DNA of 64,000 nt from positions 1,284,295 to 1,348,294 of the forward strand of contig PJRA01000509.1 in NCBI GenBank assembly GCA_016987375.1, written 5' to 3'. Position 1 is the first letter of the stretch. Each line of letters starts with the position of its first letter. Below the pieces are notes generated by a model that saw nothing but the letters and a program-made list of their open reading frames with translations, searched no databases and was not told where the DNA came from. This DNA comes from Brachionus koreanus (taxonomy: Eukaryota > Rotifera > Eurotatoria > Ploima > Brachionidae). This document shows, piece after piece, positions 46,181 through 60,177 of the stretch. A program made the position numbers and the translations under genes.

Positions 46181-46505
46181 CATTATAGTGAATTTTGGAA
46201 CAAAAAACAACAACAAAAATTTTAAATCAAAAAAACTTTTTTCTAAGGGTCCAAAAATTTTTCTGCAAAATGTATCAACTGATACAAGGTTTAAATTACC
46301 CAAATTTAGTCCGTGCAAAAACTGTACAATTTTACAAAAGAGTATATGCATTAGAAAATTTTTTAAATTAAATTGCAGGGGTTTTACACAAACTAAATTT
46401 GGGTGATTTAAACCTTGTATCAGTTGATACATTTTGCAGAAAAAATTTTGGACCCTTAGAAAAAAGTTTTTTTAATTTAAAATTTTTGTTCCAAAATTCA
46501 CAATG
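46181..46505. mobile_element. Foldback element with ~120-bp inverted arms
   Basis: The left arm (46181 to about 46305) and right arm (about 46385 to 46505) are long inverted repeats with small differences. Both contain the block around 'gtatcaactgatacaaggtt', itself partly palindromic. The loop is about 80 bp. Both ends read 'catt(ata)gtgaattttgg' inward. There is no coding capacity; the open frames on both strands are mirror shadows of the arms. It resembles a foldback/MITE transposon. A transcript would form a stable hairpin. Confidence 0.85.
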
Positions 46506-47785
46506 CCATTTTTTCCTTGGTATTTTGTAAAATTTAATTGAAAAAATTTAACTTTATTTAAGCTAATCATAAATAATAATTAAGCAGATGACAGTTTTCA
46601 AAAAGTACTGAAATTTTATTGTTTCAAAACTTACTACTTAAAGAAAATAGAAATACATCACTAATGATTTTGAAAACATTGATTGAATAAATTATCTAAT
46701 TAGAATTTAAATTGTTTTGTGATGATAAAAAGCATTTATTAAATTAAAGATTATTAGAATTAATAAAAAGCAATAAAAAAGTCTAATAATTAAAATTTTA
46801 AAAATATAAAATATATAGTTGTAGACTATACAACAATGTTGATAAAAGCATTTGTCATTTTTTTGCAGACAAAACAATGTTTTCACATTATTATTATTCA
46901 TTTTTAATAAAATATCATCATCAAGGTTAAAAATGCTTGAAAGTTTTTTTTTTTAATTTTTTTTCAAAATTTATTTTTTGAAATGACTTAAATTTTATTC
47001 TAAAAGGTGTTGGTGTTTAGTAAAATATATCAATTAAGTCTTTTAGCTTAAATACAAGATAAAACTTATTTTTTCTTTGAAAAAAGCCTAGTTTTAAAAA
47101 CAATTCTTTTTTTTTTTGTTGATTTTCGCAATTAAATGATAAATTTTGCATTTTTCATAGTAACCTTTTTTGAACACCAGTAATTAAAATTAGTTTGGTT
47201 ATTCAACTTAATTATAAATCTGTTAATTTATTTTGAGATACCTTTTCATCACAAGGAAACATTTTCAAGCAAAAAATTTTAAAAAAACGACAAAAATACT
47301 CTTTAGCTAAACAAAAATATTTTTTTTTGTTATTCACACAGCACAAAAATTAAAAAATTTTGTATTTTAATTTTTTAAAAACTTAACAAATAAATTTTTA
47401 AAGATTTTATCATTCACTTATTTTATTAATTTAACAAAAACTATTAATTTTTGCAAGCATTTTCTCTTAAATATCGTTATTTTAGTAATCAATTAACTTT
47501 TTAAAAAATATTGTAGAAGGATCATAAAAATTCAAAATCAATTTTTTCTTTAATTAAACAACTATTCTTTTTATTTCAAAATAATTAGAAAATTTTTACG
47601 ATAAATAGACTGTTAATTCTGAGTATCATTTTTAATTATGGAATCCACTGAACTTTTATCAATTTTTCATAAAAATTTGTTTAAGAATATTTATTAAAAA
47701 AAAATTTTGTTTGTAAATTAATAACAAGTTTATTTTGAACTAAAACACAATACATTTTAAATAAATCTCTTATTTTTTATATTTT
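46506..47785. other. Intergenic sequence downstream of HSPE1
   Basis: AT-rich. No gene-like frame or repeat was seen apart from scattered homopolymers. Confidence 0.4.
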
Positions 47786-48091
47786 TTATTCGGACCATTT
47801 TCCCATGATATCAGACTCACGGAATAGGAAGTATTCTTTTTTTTCAATTTCTATCTTATTGCCACCATATTCTGGCAATAGAACCTTGTCACCTGGTTTT
47901 ACAGTGCACGGTACAATATCTCCGTTTTGGTTGCGAGCCCCTTTGCCGACAGCAACAACTGTAGCATTAAGGACTTTGACGTTCGATGAATCCGGCAAAA
48001 CAATTCCCCCTTTTGTAGTGGTTTCTTTGGCAAATCTTTGAACCAAGACTCGGTCGAACAATGGAATAAATTTTTTGATAGCGCCAGACAT
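47786..48091 (-). CDS. HSPE1: 10-kDa mitochondrial chaperonin (HSP10/GroES)
   Basis: Co-chaperonin that caps the HSP60 ring in the mitochondrial matrix. It has 101 residues in one exon, the exact usual length. Family features are 'FIPLFDRVLVQRF' (strand at the start), the mobile loop 'ETTTKGGIVLPDSS', 'ATVVAVGKGARN', 'KPGDKVLLPEYGGNKI' (dome/roof loop) and 'YFLFRESDIMGKW' at the end. It has no cleavable presequence, as is usual for HSP10. It is head-to-head with HSPD1, start codons 403 bp apart, an arrangement conserved across many animals. Shared promoter elements make co-induction by heat or mitochondrial stress likely. Confidence 0.97.
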   Translation of the reverse strand: MSGAIKKFIPLFDRVLVQRFAKETTTKGGIVLPDSSNVKVLNATVVAVGKGARNQNGDIVPCTVKPGDKVLLPEYGGNKIEIEKKEYFLFRESDIMGKWSE

Positions 48092-50294
<2,203 letters not shown>

Positions 50295-52534
50295 AATAAA
50301 AAAGCCCCGATAAAAATAAAAATTCATTGTTTATGTCCTTTTTTATTTTTAATTCTTTTTTTTTTGATCTTCTACTCCGATTATTGTTGATATTTTTAAT
50401 AAAATATTTAAGAGAATATTTATTTTTGAAAAAAAAATTGTTGTAGAATAAAAGCCATATTTTACTTTTTTGAAACTAAGATTATTTAAATCAAAGCACA
50501 AAAAGATTTGTTTAATCTGATAACTTAGTTTTCTAAGTTTCATACAGGAGTTTGTTCAGTATTTATAAAAATATAGTTTCTTCATTATTATTATATAATT
50601 TAAAGGCTAATCAACAGACTAGTGCCCTTGTCTAATAGACTGATTAACACTACATTTTTTTAAATAATTTTATAATAAAATAGCAGTTATGATTAATAAG
50701 AAAAATTAAAAATTGAAAAATTTAAATCAAATCTTTTAAATTTTTTAACAAAATCTATAAAAATTAAATTTATATTTTTGTAAATAGAAAGCTTGAATGT
50801 TGTGAATTTCAGCATTGATCTCTTGATCAAAAAGCCATTCGATCATTTAGTCATAGATGTAATTTTATTAATAGTAGTAGTATTTGTTGTCTGATTATTT
50901 TTTTCCTGTTGCCTTGATACTGAATTACATCACTCTTTGATCTACGAGTTTCTAAATCTATTGAACCAAATTTTCTCTTTTGTGGTCCTCAATTCTTTCG
51001 TTTATTTTGATGACCAGGTGATTGGTTTGCTTTTTGAATTTGGTTCCCTAATGAACTAGATTGAGATGGTTTAGGTTCTTGTTGAGCTTGCGATGCTGAT
51101 GCTGAGTACGAAGCGGTATGTTACGTTCTTCATAAAGCTCTCAACCATACAACTAAATATGCTTTTGTGGTTGTTTCACCACATTAACATACCAAGGCAA
51201 CTTTTTTTAATTACATATAAAACTAAATCAATAAACGGCAGATAATATTTTCGGAGTGTATTGAGAAACTATAATTTAAAATTTTTCATTATACTTTGAT
51301 ATTCTTGACTGACTTTTTTTATTTTGACATGAATAATTTTTTAAAATTTGATTTAGATTTTTATTTGGTATGAATTTCAAAGTTTACAGATTGATATGTT
51401 TAACAGGCTTGATTTTGATAAAAAAAATTTTGTAAGGCTATTAAAGATAAGACAAACAAATTAAATTATGTGATTAAAATTATCGACAGATTTTATTAAA
51501 GCTTAGATTATTTTGTACGAAAGACAACAACAAAAAATTTTTCAATAAAAAAGAGTTCAAAAATATTTTATTTATTTGAAAGCACAATGAAAAAAGGAAA
51601 TTAAAAAATTTACAATCATTGCTGTAAATTGAAATTTTTAAGGCTAAGAATAAAAATTTAAATTTATCTTTAGATTTTATATTTTTTAAACAATGTTAAT
51701 AAATAGCGAGACTTATGAGATCATTGAAATTAAAGTTGGGTAGAGTTAAAGAGTTATTTATTCTCATAACTAAAAAATAAGCCTTGATTTTTTTAAACTT
51801 TATTTTTAATTTCAACCTGATCTTATTAATAAATGAACTAAAATAAAAAAAAATTTAATAGCAAATAATATTAAATTTTTAAAACTTTTGAAAAATAATT
51901 TTAATGGCTAGAATATGCCGGTTAATTAAATTAAGTTATTTGTTTATGTCTAAAAAATAAAAAATTTTAAGACAAAGGCAATTTATTTTTTAATAGTTGA
52001 AAAGTCTTATTTAATTTATATTCTTAAAGCACCCGCACTAAAAGGTCAAAATATTGATAAGCCTTATTATTTAGTAAGTGGTTTTTTAAAAATTTAGTAT
52101 AATTTTCTTATCTGACTCTCAAGTTTCAAATTAATCTAATACGATTGCATATTAAGAACAAAAGATTAAAATATCAATTGAGGATTATTCGAGTGTCTAA
52201 TTACGATAGGCAATATTTTTATTAAAATTTATTTTTTTAATCATAACTAATATCAAAAATATTATAAAATTATTTAATTTATATTACAAAAAAATTTTTT
52301 TTTCAATGAAAAAATAAAAAAAAACGAGTCTAATAAAATATATGGAAAAATCCCTCCTTCTTGAGTGTTTAAGAAAAATTAAATAGCTTGTTTTAAAATA
52401 AATAAATTAAAAATTATTCACAAGATTTTTATTTAAACGGCAGTTAATTCTAAACATAAATTCAATAAATGGTAATTTATTAATTAGAAACAAAAAAAAT
52501 AAAATAAAATAAAAAAATTCTCTTTATAATAAAA
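50295..52534. other. Intergenic region HSPD1 to the Ig gene
   Basis: Mostly AT-rich. The only coding-like stretch is the Gln/Ser-rich broken frame at 50895-51114. No RNA gene was recognised. Confidence 0.4.
50895..51114 (-). pseudogene. Gln/Ser-rich broken coding remnant
   Basis: The minus-strand frame reads 'ASYSASASQAQQEPKPSQSS', 'NQIQKANQSPGHQNKRKN', one stop, then 'GPQKRKFGSIDLETRRSKS'. It is less AT-rich than the flanks and has protein-like composition on both sides of a single stop, so it may be an exon of a disrupted or mobile-element gene. Family unknown. Confidence 0.3.
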
Positions 52535-53568
52535 TTATAATTTGATGTAGCTTATGACCAAATTTGTAAAAAAAATTAGCCTAAACAAAGTAAACATTGA
52601 GCTTAAAGTTTTCGTTGATGCATTTAGCATTGAAAAAATCGACTGCTTATAAACAAACCTAGCACTATTTGCATTTAAATTTTCATTTTGTACTCTTACT
52701 GAACGAATTAGGCCTTTGTATGCACAATGATATTTTCCTTGGTCAATTTTGGGATTAAACTTTGGTATTATTAATTTACTGTATGTCGATTTAGTTGAAT
52801 GATCAACCATTTGAATAATTGTATGCTGATTCGACTCAGTGCTATCGGTTCTATTTTGAGAACTATAATGTAAAAAACTTCTTATTCTATGCCGATTAAA
52901 GTACCAGCGTATGTGATCATTAGGACTTAGTATATCGTCATATTTACAAATTAGCACTATGGCATTATTGACTGAATTTAAATGATTCTCATCATGGTTG
53001 TCATATTTGACTTCTGTCTTATTGAAATAAATGTCGGAACCATTCAAAATTTTTAACTCAGCTTAAAATTAAAAAAAATTAATTTTTTTCTAAATTTTTT
53101 TGAAACCATACATAAAACATTAAGTCTATAAATTTGTCCATATGCATTTTCCGAATTCAGAACACAGTAGTATAGGGCTGAATCCTCTCTCTTGAGTTTT
53201 CTTATTTCCAAATTCCAAGTCAACCTATAGTCGTCTTCAAGTACTCCATTTGAATCTGGTATGAACACTTGCTTGATGGGTCGAATGCGCAAATCAGATA
53301 TAAAAGTTTCACTGCCTATGGTGAGAACATGAACAGCCATTTTGTCATATTTTCGGTGCCATACAATATGTTGATCCTTTCTGACATTCAGAGAGCAATT
53401 AATTAGGACCACCTCATTTTCTTCTAGCCACAAGTCATGATATTTTGCCATTGGTAAACTCTTATTCGAGTTTAGCTCATGACTTGCATGATCAGCTTGA
53501 CCATTTTTGATAACTGTTATTAAAATTTTAAACAAAAAATAATATGACAGTTGATATGCCTTCCTCAT
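52535..53568 (-). CDS. Two-Ig-domain cell-surface protein, Dpr/zig-8-like, 2 exons
   Basis: Exons 53568-53112 and 53061-52535 join in phase 1 into 327 residues. The signal-peptide-like N-terminus ('LSYYFLFKILITVI') is followed by Ig domain 1 with Cys58, Trp70 and Cys135 in 'DSALYYC', and by Ig domain 2 with Cys191, Trp205 and Cys265 in 'GKYHC'. The sequence around 'VHVLTIGSETFISDLRIRP' followed by a 'WNLEIRKLKREDSALYYC' strand is the pattern of arthropod Dpr and nematode zig-8 proteins ('LHILTVGTYTYTSDQRF', 'WTLQIK..RDAG.YEC'). The hydrophobic C-terminus without a tail ('FRLIFFTNLVISYIKL') suggests a GPI anchor. Dpr proteins act in neuronal recognition with DIP partners; that role here is inference. 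About 6.6 kb without another gene precedes it. Confidence 0.8.
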
Positions 53569-56500
53569 CTAGCTATTTTTATGCAATTTATCTTTTCTCT
53601 TTTCTATTCTTTATATTTTAACATTTAAATCTAAATTGAAAGACCGCTTTGGTTAGAGTAAAATTGATTCGGGTATAATTTATTATACGCTCGATAATTT
53701 CGAGATTAGCTTGGGAATAATTGTTTAAAACAAATGATTACTTAAGTTTATAGTTAGTAGAATTTTAATTATTTCTAAATTTACAAAATATAAACAAATC
53801 AGGTTTTAGCTAAATAAAAAAATTAAAGCCGATTAATAATTATTTGATTTAGATGAGTTAGTTTGCCGAATAAATTCGGAATTAGAAGTATTCTCCCAGT
53901 CCGGTTTGTTGTGATTATTGAAAGATTTACAAAAAATATTTGTTTTGACAAAAATAAAAAATATATAAAACAAAACATAAAGAGAAAATTTATTATAAAA
54001 AAAAAGTTGAGTTTTAACTTGGAGCCCTATAAGTTTAAAATTTTACTTTTGACAAAAGAAAAACAACTAAGACATAGAAATTAAAAATAGTGAAAAAAAA
54101 GAGAACGAAAGCTTAGATTTGGTTGATCTTTTTTTTTTATTTTTGCATGTCTTTGACGCTATATTTGATTGACAATGACTGATTAACTTTTGCTTATCTA
54201 TACCACCTATTTAATATTATTTTCTAATAGACTCATAAAAAAATTTTATTTCTGATTAAATTAATTTAATTAAATAAATAAAATTAACCTAAATAAAAAA
54301 TTTATTTTAAAAGAAATCACAAAAAAAAACTATTTCAACTTTTTTGGTTAAATTATCTTTAAAATTGTGTCTTTAATTTCGGTCCTTGTTTGAGATTAGT
54401 CTGGTCCATTTGACGCATTAGACTTGATTTAATCAAATAGTTACGCGATGATTACAAACAACCACCTAAAGTCCGATTTAATTTTCGAACATTAGGTTGT
54501 GTCTCACGGTCAGGCAAAGAACAAAAGACAACAAAAATCAAAGAGAGTCTTATTCGGCTTCGGCTAAATCTTATAAAAACAAAAAGGCCAAATAAAACGA
54601 AACCCTACAAGCCGATTTGAACTAAACTTGGCTGCAACAAGCTCTTAAATTTGTTTGCTAAACATTGTTAAACGAATATCAAGAATGATAGCAAAGTAAT
54701 AGATCAAGTATTAGTATTGAATTACGAAAGAGCTTAATTCACATAATACAATTCTTGATACTAGACCTTGTCATTCCGGAGATCTTCGCCACAGATTCGA
54801 TTAAATCGCTGCTCTCAAGCGTGCTAACTAATCATCAAATCCTCTCATGCAAGATATCCGAAAGGCAAACTTGGTAATTTACTCAATTCAAATTAATAAT
54901 AATTAACTAAATTTTATTCCTCATTGCACAATATAAATAAAAATCTTTTCAATTATTTCTAATACTAATTTTGAATTATCTAACCTTTAAAAAAAAAAAA
55001 TCTTAAATAAAGAAATGAGATATTCAATTAAAAGAACCAAATGAATAGGATAAATCAATCAAAGCCTAGAATAATAATAATCCTATAGATTTAGCATTGA
55101 TTTTTGTTTTGATACATGTTCGTTTAGAAACTCGTGTTATTTAAATTGTTTGACTAGAACACATTCTCCTATTGACCAAATGGTTAACTATTTTTTTAGT
55201 TGTTTGATAAATTAAATTTTTGTTTCTTAAATTTGTAAAAGTCACAGAGAATAAATATTAAGATAATGCACTAAGATATTTCACATGGGCTTAGGCGGTG
55301 TAAACTAAATCTTACCGCAAAGTCACATTCAAACTAGGACTTTTTTTTTCTTTAAAAAAAAAAAGAGAAAAAATGAAAATATTGTAATTAAATACTTTAA
55401 TTAGATTTAGTCTAAAAATCAAAAGAATCTCTTTCAAAGTAAAGTTGATAATTTATCAAGATTTTTTAAAGTAAATATCGACCAAGAAAATTATCGAGCA
55501 TTAGTGATGACATGCAACCAAATCAAACAAACAAATCTTTAAATTAGGTTTAAGTTAATTACTTTTATTTTTTTGTTTGAAAAAATAAAAATGAAAGAAA
55601 TGAAAGAATAGCCCTTGGCCGATCTTAATAGCTATTGAGCACCTTGGCCAACTGAGTGTATTTTCCAAAATCTAATAAAATTAAATCGAGTGAATTTAAT
55701 TTCTAGTTTCTGGTCAGTGAGCATCCACTCTAACTGATCTGTTAAAATGTGAAAATTTCTAACTGTTTTAAGATAGGATCAGATAATTGAATTCTGGAAG
55801 CCGTACTAAGCTGAATTTGTTTTTCGACAACTGGACATTTTTCATCTACTTTTCTGATTCTATGGCTTTTAAACAATATGTTTCATGCGAACTATTTTTC
55901 AAGAGAGATAGAAATCGAGACATATCGGAAACTTTGTAACTTTGTGAACAATGCAAAAATTAGTCTCCAACTAAAATCAATTCGAATATTTGGATGCAAG
56001 TCAAGCGCAAAATCAGGAAACTGTTCAATACTTGAAGACAAACAAATTGAAACGCGATTATTTCAACGAGTTAATCGAAATAAACAAATTTATTAAACTA
56101 GTCATGCTATGTGCTCTCTAAGTATACCTTTAATTGATTTTTTTTCTCTCTCGATATGTTCATTTCAAAGTCCATTACCGGTTTTGACTAATTCGAACTA
56201 CTCTTTCAATAATTAAAATCTCATCAAGTCAGTCAAAGCTTAAGCATAAAAATCTAATACATTTGAAAACTCTAAACAAAAAACTAACTTTTTTTTTAGC
56301 TTAAAAATATTCAATTTTCATAATTCTCTTTTAAATCCAAATTCAAATTAATCAAGCATTTCTAAAACTCACACAAAAATACTTATAAAATGCTAACTAA
56401 TAATTCTAATAATTGAAACAAAAAAAAATAAAAATAGCCTTCAAAAATTCAAAAATGCGCTAATGATTTTTTCTTTAAAACTTAATTTCATTTATTTATA

Positions 56501-59500
56501 CGATTAAAAATTTATTAAAAAAATAGTTGTTGGATAATTAAAAATTTATCCGACAATTTAAGTAAACAAATATTGTTTTGATTAGTTATTTATTTTTGAA
56601 ATTACACCTATAATTAAATATTTCAATTCACTTGGAAATATTACAAATTATATGATTAAAAATAAATGTTTTTTTTTTTTCAATAAACTCACAAAAAGTC
56701 GACTTTATTTTTCTTTTGAAAAAAAGTTAAAAGTCGCTCAAAACTCCATGAAACTAATTTCTATATTATATTTAAAGCCATGTCTACTTAATAAACAAGT
56801 CTTAAAGAAACTAATCAAGCGTGGAGCACATTCGTCTAATGGATCATTAAAAGATCAATCATCTACAAACAAAATTTTTAAACAAAAATTTAAATCACCT
56901 AAAAATAAATGAAAAATTCAAAAATTTCAAAAATATATTTTTTTCATAGCTAATATTTCTATTTAATCGATTCTTTGTCGAGAAAATCTAAAAAATTTTC
57001 GTATTTTCTTATAAGGAATTTGAGAAAACTAATCGGTAAATTTTATCAACCATATGACTCAAATATTTTAATGGAATAAAATTATTGTTTTTATTTTGTA
57101 GAAGAAAAAATAACAAAAGATAATGATCTCGAGTGTTTCGAGACAATAATAATTTCAAGTCACTATTTTTCAACATGACTACAGGAAAAATAAACGCTTT
57201 AGAAACAAATTCATTGAAATGTGAGTAATGAATCATTAGAGCGAATTAAAATCGAATAACTTAATTGATCAGTAAACAGTTCACTAACTAAATCGAATAC
57301 TGATTGCGTTAATCTTTGTGATTTATGTTTAAAAAAAAATATTCACTTGATAGACTAGGCTACAATCTTATTAAGCTTTATTAAATCTACTCTTCTTTGA
57401 GAAAAAAATCAGATAAACAAAAAGTACATTTTTTTGATAATAGCTTTAATTTGAATTAAATCAAGTTATGTAATTCTTAAAATTGATAATGGTTTTTTTT
57501 TGTAATGATAAAAAGCAATGCTGATTGAAATGTTATTTGGAGAAAAATTTTCAATTAAAACTCTGGATTTTTCATTGTTTTTTAAATTGATTAATGAAAA
57601 ATAAACAAGAATAATTATAAAATAAAATTAAAATAACCAAAGTTTATAGCTAAAATTATTCGTTTAATTATACTAAGAGCTAAAATTCAAGAAATTAAAA
57701 TTTTAAAATGCAATTTATCTTGAATAAGATCAATTTAAACACTTTTAGAATCTTATTTCTGGTAATCTTGCCCAATTTTGAAGAGATTTGCAACTGAAAT
57801 TCGATCCTGATTCTTTTAATCATTTAATAAAAGATAAGAAGGAAATTTAATATTCAATTTGATTGCAATATGGGTGTCATTTATATTTTTAAAGCATATT
57901 TGCTTATTTAATTAATAAATGAAAATTATTTTTTTTGTTATTTTGGACGAAAAAAATGCTGAGTTTTTATGCAATCTATCACAATATCTATTAGTGCCAT
58001 AAGACATCTATTTAATTTATTATCGACAGTGATATCGTTGGTTCTATGTGAACAATCGAGTGTAATGATCAAATATATTTCCTAAAAGAAAATAAATCAT
58101 AAGTCAAATGATTAGAGATGCATTCATCTCCTAAGCTGATCATTTTTTTAATAAATAATCGATGGTTTCTTCCTTTTTCTTCAATTCAATATTTCCGAGA
58201 TTTAAATTTAAAACTATTAAAGTGACCGGAATATCAACTTAAGCTAATGACTTTTTTTGACTGCCTAGCTAATAAATCAAACAAGAAAAAGTTAATTTAT
58301 TATTTATTTTTAAGTTGAAGAAAAAATAGCCTAGGTGAATATCGATTTGATATCATTATTTCTTATCTCATATTCTCAGAAAGGAAATAGATAAAATTTG
58401 CATTTTACTACTTGTGATTATAAAGAAGAGAGCAGTCCAAAATTTATGCAAATAACTTTTGGAATTTGTTTGCTGATAGTTTAAAAATATTTGTTTTTAC
58501 TTTTTATTTTTAAATATTAATAGCTAAAAAATAAACCTGTGTTTGGAATTAAACATTTCCCAGTTATGAATAGAATTATTTAAACAAAAATTTGTTTTCG
58601 ATTAGATATAAAAATAGAAAGAAACATCTTTGTTTATTATAATGAGAAATTTTCTCTTCAAATTGCGTCATTTTACTTTATTTAACTTACATGCAAAATA
58701 TATGGAAGAATTTAATTATTCCAAGCATGTTTTTTGAATAAGTAACAAAAAAATATTTATCAGACTAATTTGTTTTTTTTTTTTAAAAATAAATTTACTA
58801 ACAACATTAATCATTTTTTAAGAAAAATAAAGATTTAAAATTCATTAGAAAACTCTTTTTTTACTGAAATAATTAATTTTCTTTCCTTGATAAAAATTCT
58901 CCTAAATGAAATCAAAAAAATTTAATTCAAAATTTAATTAAAATTATTTATATTTGATATATTAATTTATAATCTTAAGATTTTCATCCAAATTTATACA
59001 ATCTATTATTCAATCTTCACTCTAAATAGACTTAAAAAATCTATTATTTTTAAAATTAATATTACATATTACAATCAAAAATATTTACAGATAGTATTTG
59101 AAAGAAATTATTTGATAAATAAATATATTAATAGGATTAGTAATTTTATAAACTATGACTTAAATAGCGATTCAATCAAGAATATTATTTTCATATTTCT
59201 CTTCTATTATTTAAATTGTACAAGCTTATGAATATCAATTTTTTTTACAACTAGATTCAAAAAAAAAAAGCATTTCTTTAACAAGATATTAACAAAAAAT
59301 CTAAAATTAAACTTAATAGATTAGTTTAAATTTAAATAGTATTTTAGTTTAAATAGTTGCTACTGATAAAATAAAAATTTTCTTTCTTAAATATATAATT
59401 TTTATTATAAAAAATTTAAACTGACGAGCTTTGAAAATTATTTTGTACGACATGATATTTTTCAAGTTTATAAAATTATTAATGGCATTGTTCGAACAAT

Positions 59501-60177
59501 ATTTTTCTAATACTTTGTTGTAAATAAAAGGAAAAAAAAGATTAATTTTTTTATTAATTTTTAGACTTGTTTCTGAAATTCTATGTGGTCAAATATGAAA
59601 AGAAATAGTTAACATAAAAATATCAAGTTCGTTTTTCCAGAAATTAATCTCAAACAGAATTATCAGTGAGTGCAAAAGTAATGTGTTGCAGAAAGTTCAA
59701 TGTTGGTTCTGACCAAACCAAATCGAGGCTGAAGATTAAAATCGGACAATAAAAATTAATGACTTAGAACTAAAGTTAGATGCAATATATCAGCAGCATG
59801 CTGTAGAGTTTATTTTAAAAAATTTACGACTCTTCTCGCCTGATAAGCTTTGGGTGTCTACAAGAGTTCAATAATTATTTGGCAACGAAAGCATTCTAAT
59901 GATTAACCTTTGTTGTAAATAAAAATTTTTTCTTTTGTTTAAGTTTAATAAGAATTTATTTTAAAAATTTTTATTTAAATGTGGGGAAAAAATAAATAGT
60001 GTTAATAATTTCCAATTAATATTTTAGATAAAATACTTCTTGAACATTTTAATTTTTTAAAACTTTTGTATAATGTTGTTTAAAATTTTATTATAAAATT
60101 AGTAAAAAAAAACTAATTTCAAAAGGTTTTTTTCTTAAAACATTAAAGCCTAAATTTTAGTTTAATTTTAAAGGTGA
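53569..60177. other. 6.6-kb gene-poor region with two less AT-rich islands
   Basis: No conserved protein is recognised on either strand. Two islands (about 54,380-54,880 and 55,600-56,130) have visibly higher GC and mixed composition like untranslated exons; the first has a TATA-like 'cttataaaaac' at about 54,570 on + and a donor-like 'cttggtaat' near 54,880. Short frames at 55878-56096 and 56652-56912 have no recognisable family. A 59,640-59,930 patch is also less AT-rich. Possible 5' UTR exons or promoter of the Ig gene, or a non-coding transcript. Confidence 0.4.

Noticed and set aside
46115..46432. Open frames on both strands in the foldback region
   Set aside because: They mirror each other because of the inverted arms; no real protein.
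55878..56096. 72-codon + frame
   Set aside because: No recognisable domain and no splice partner; it lies in a UTR-like composition island.
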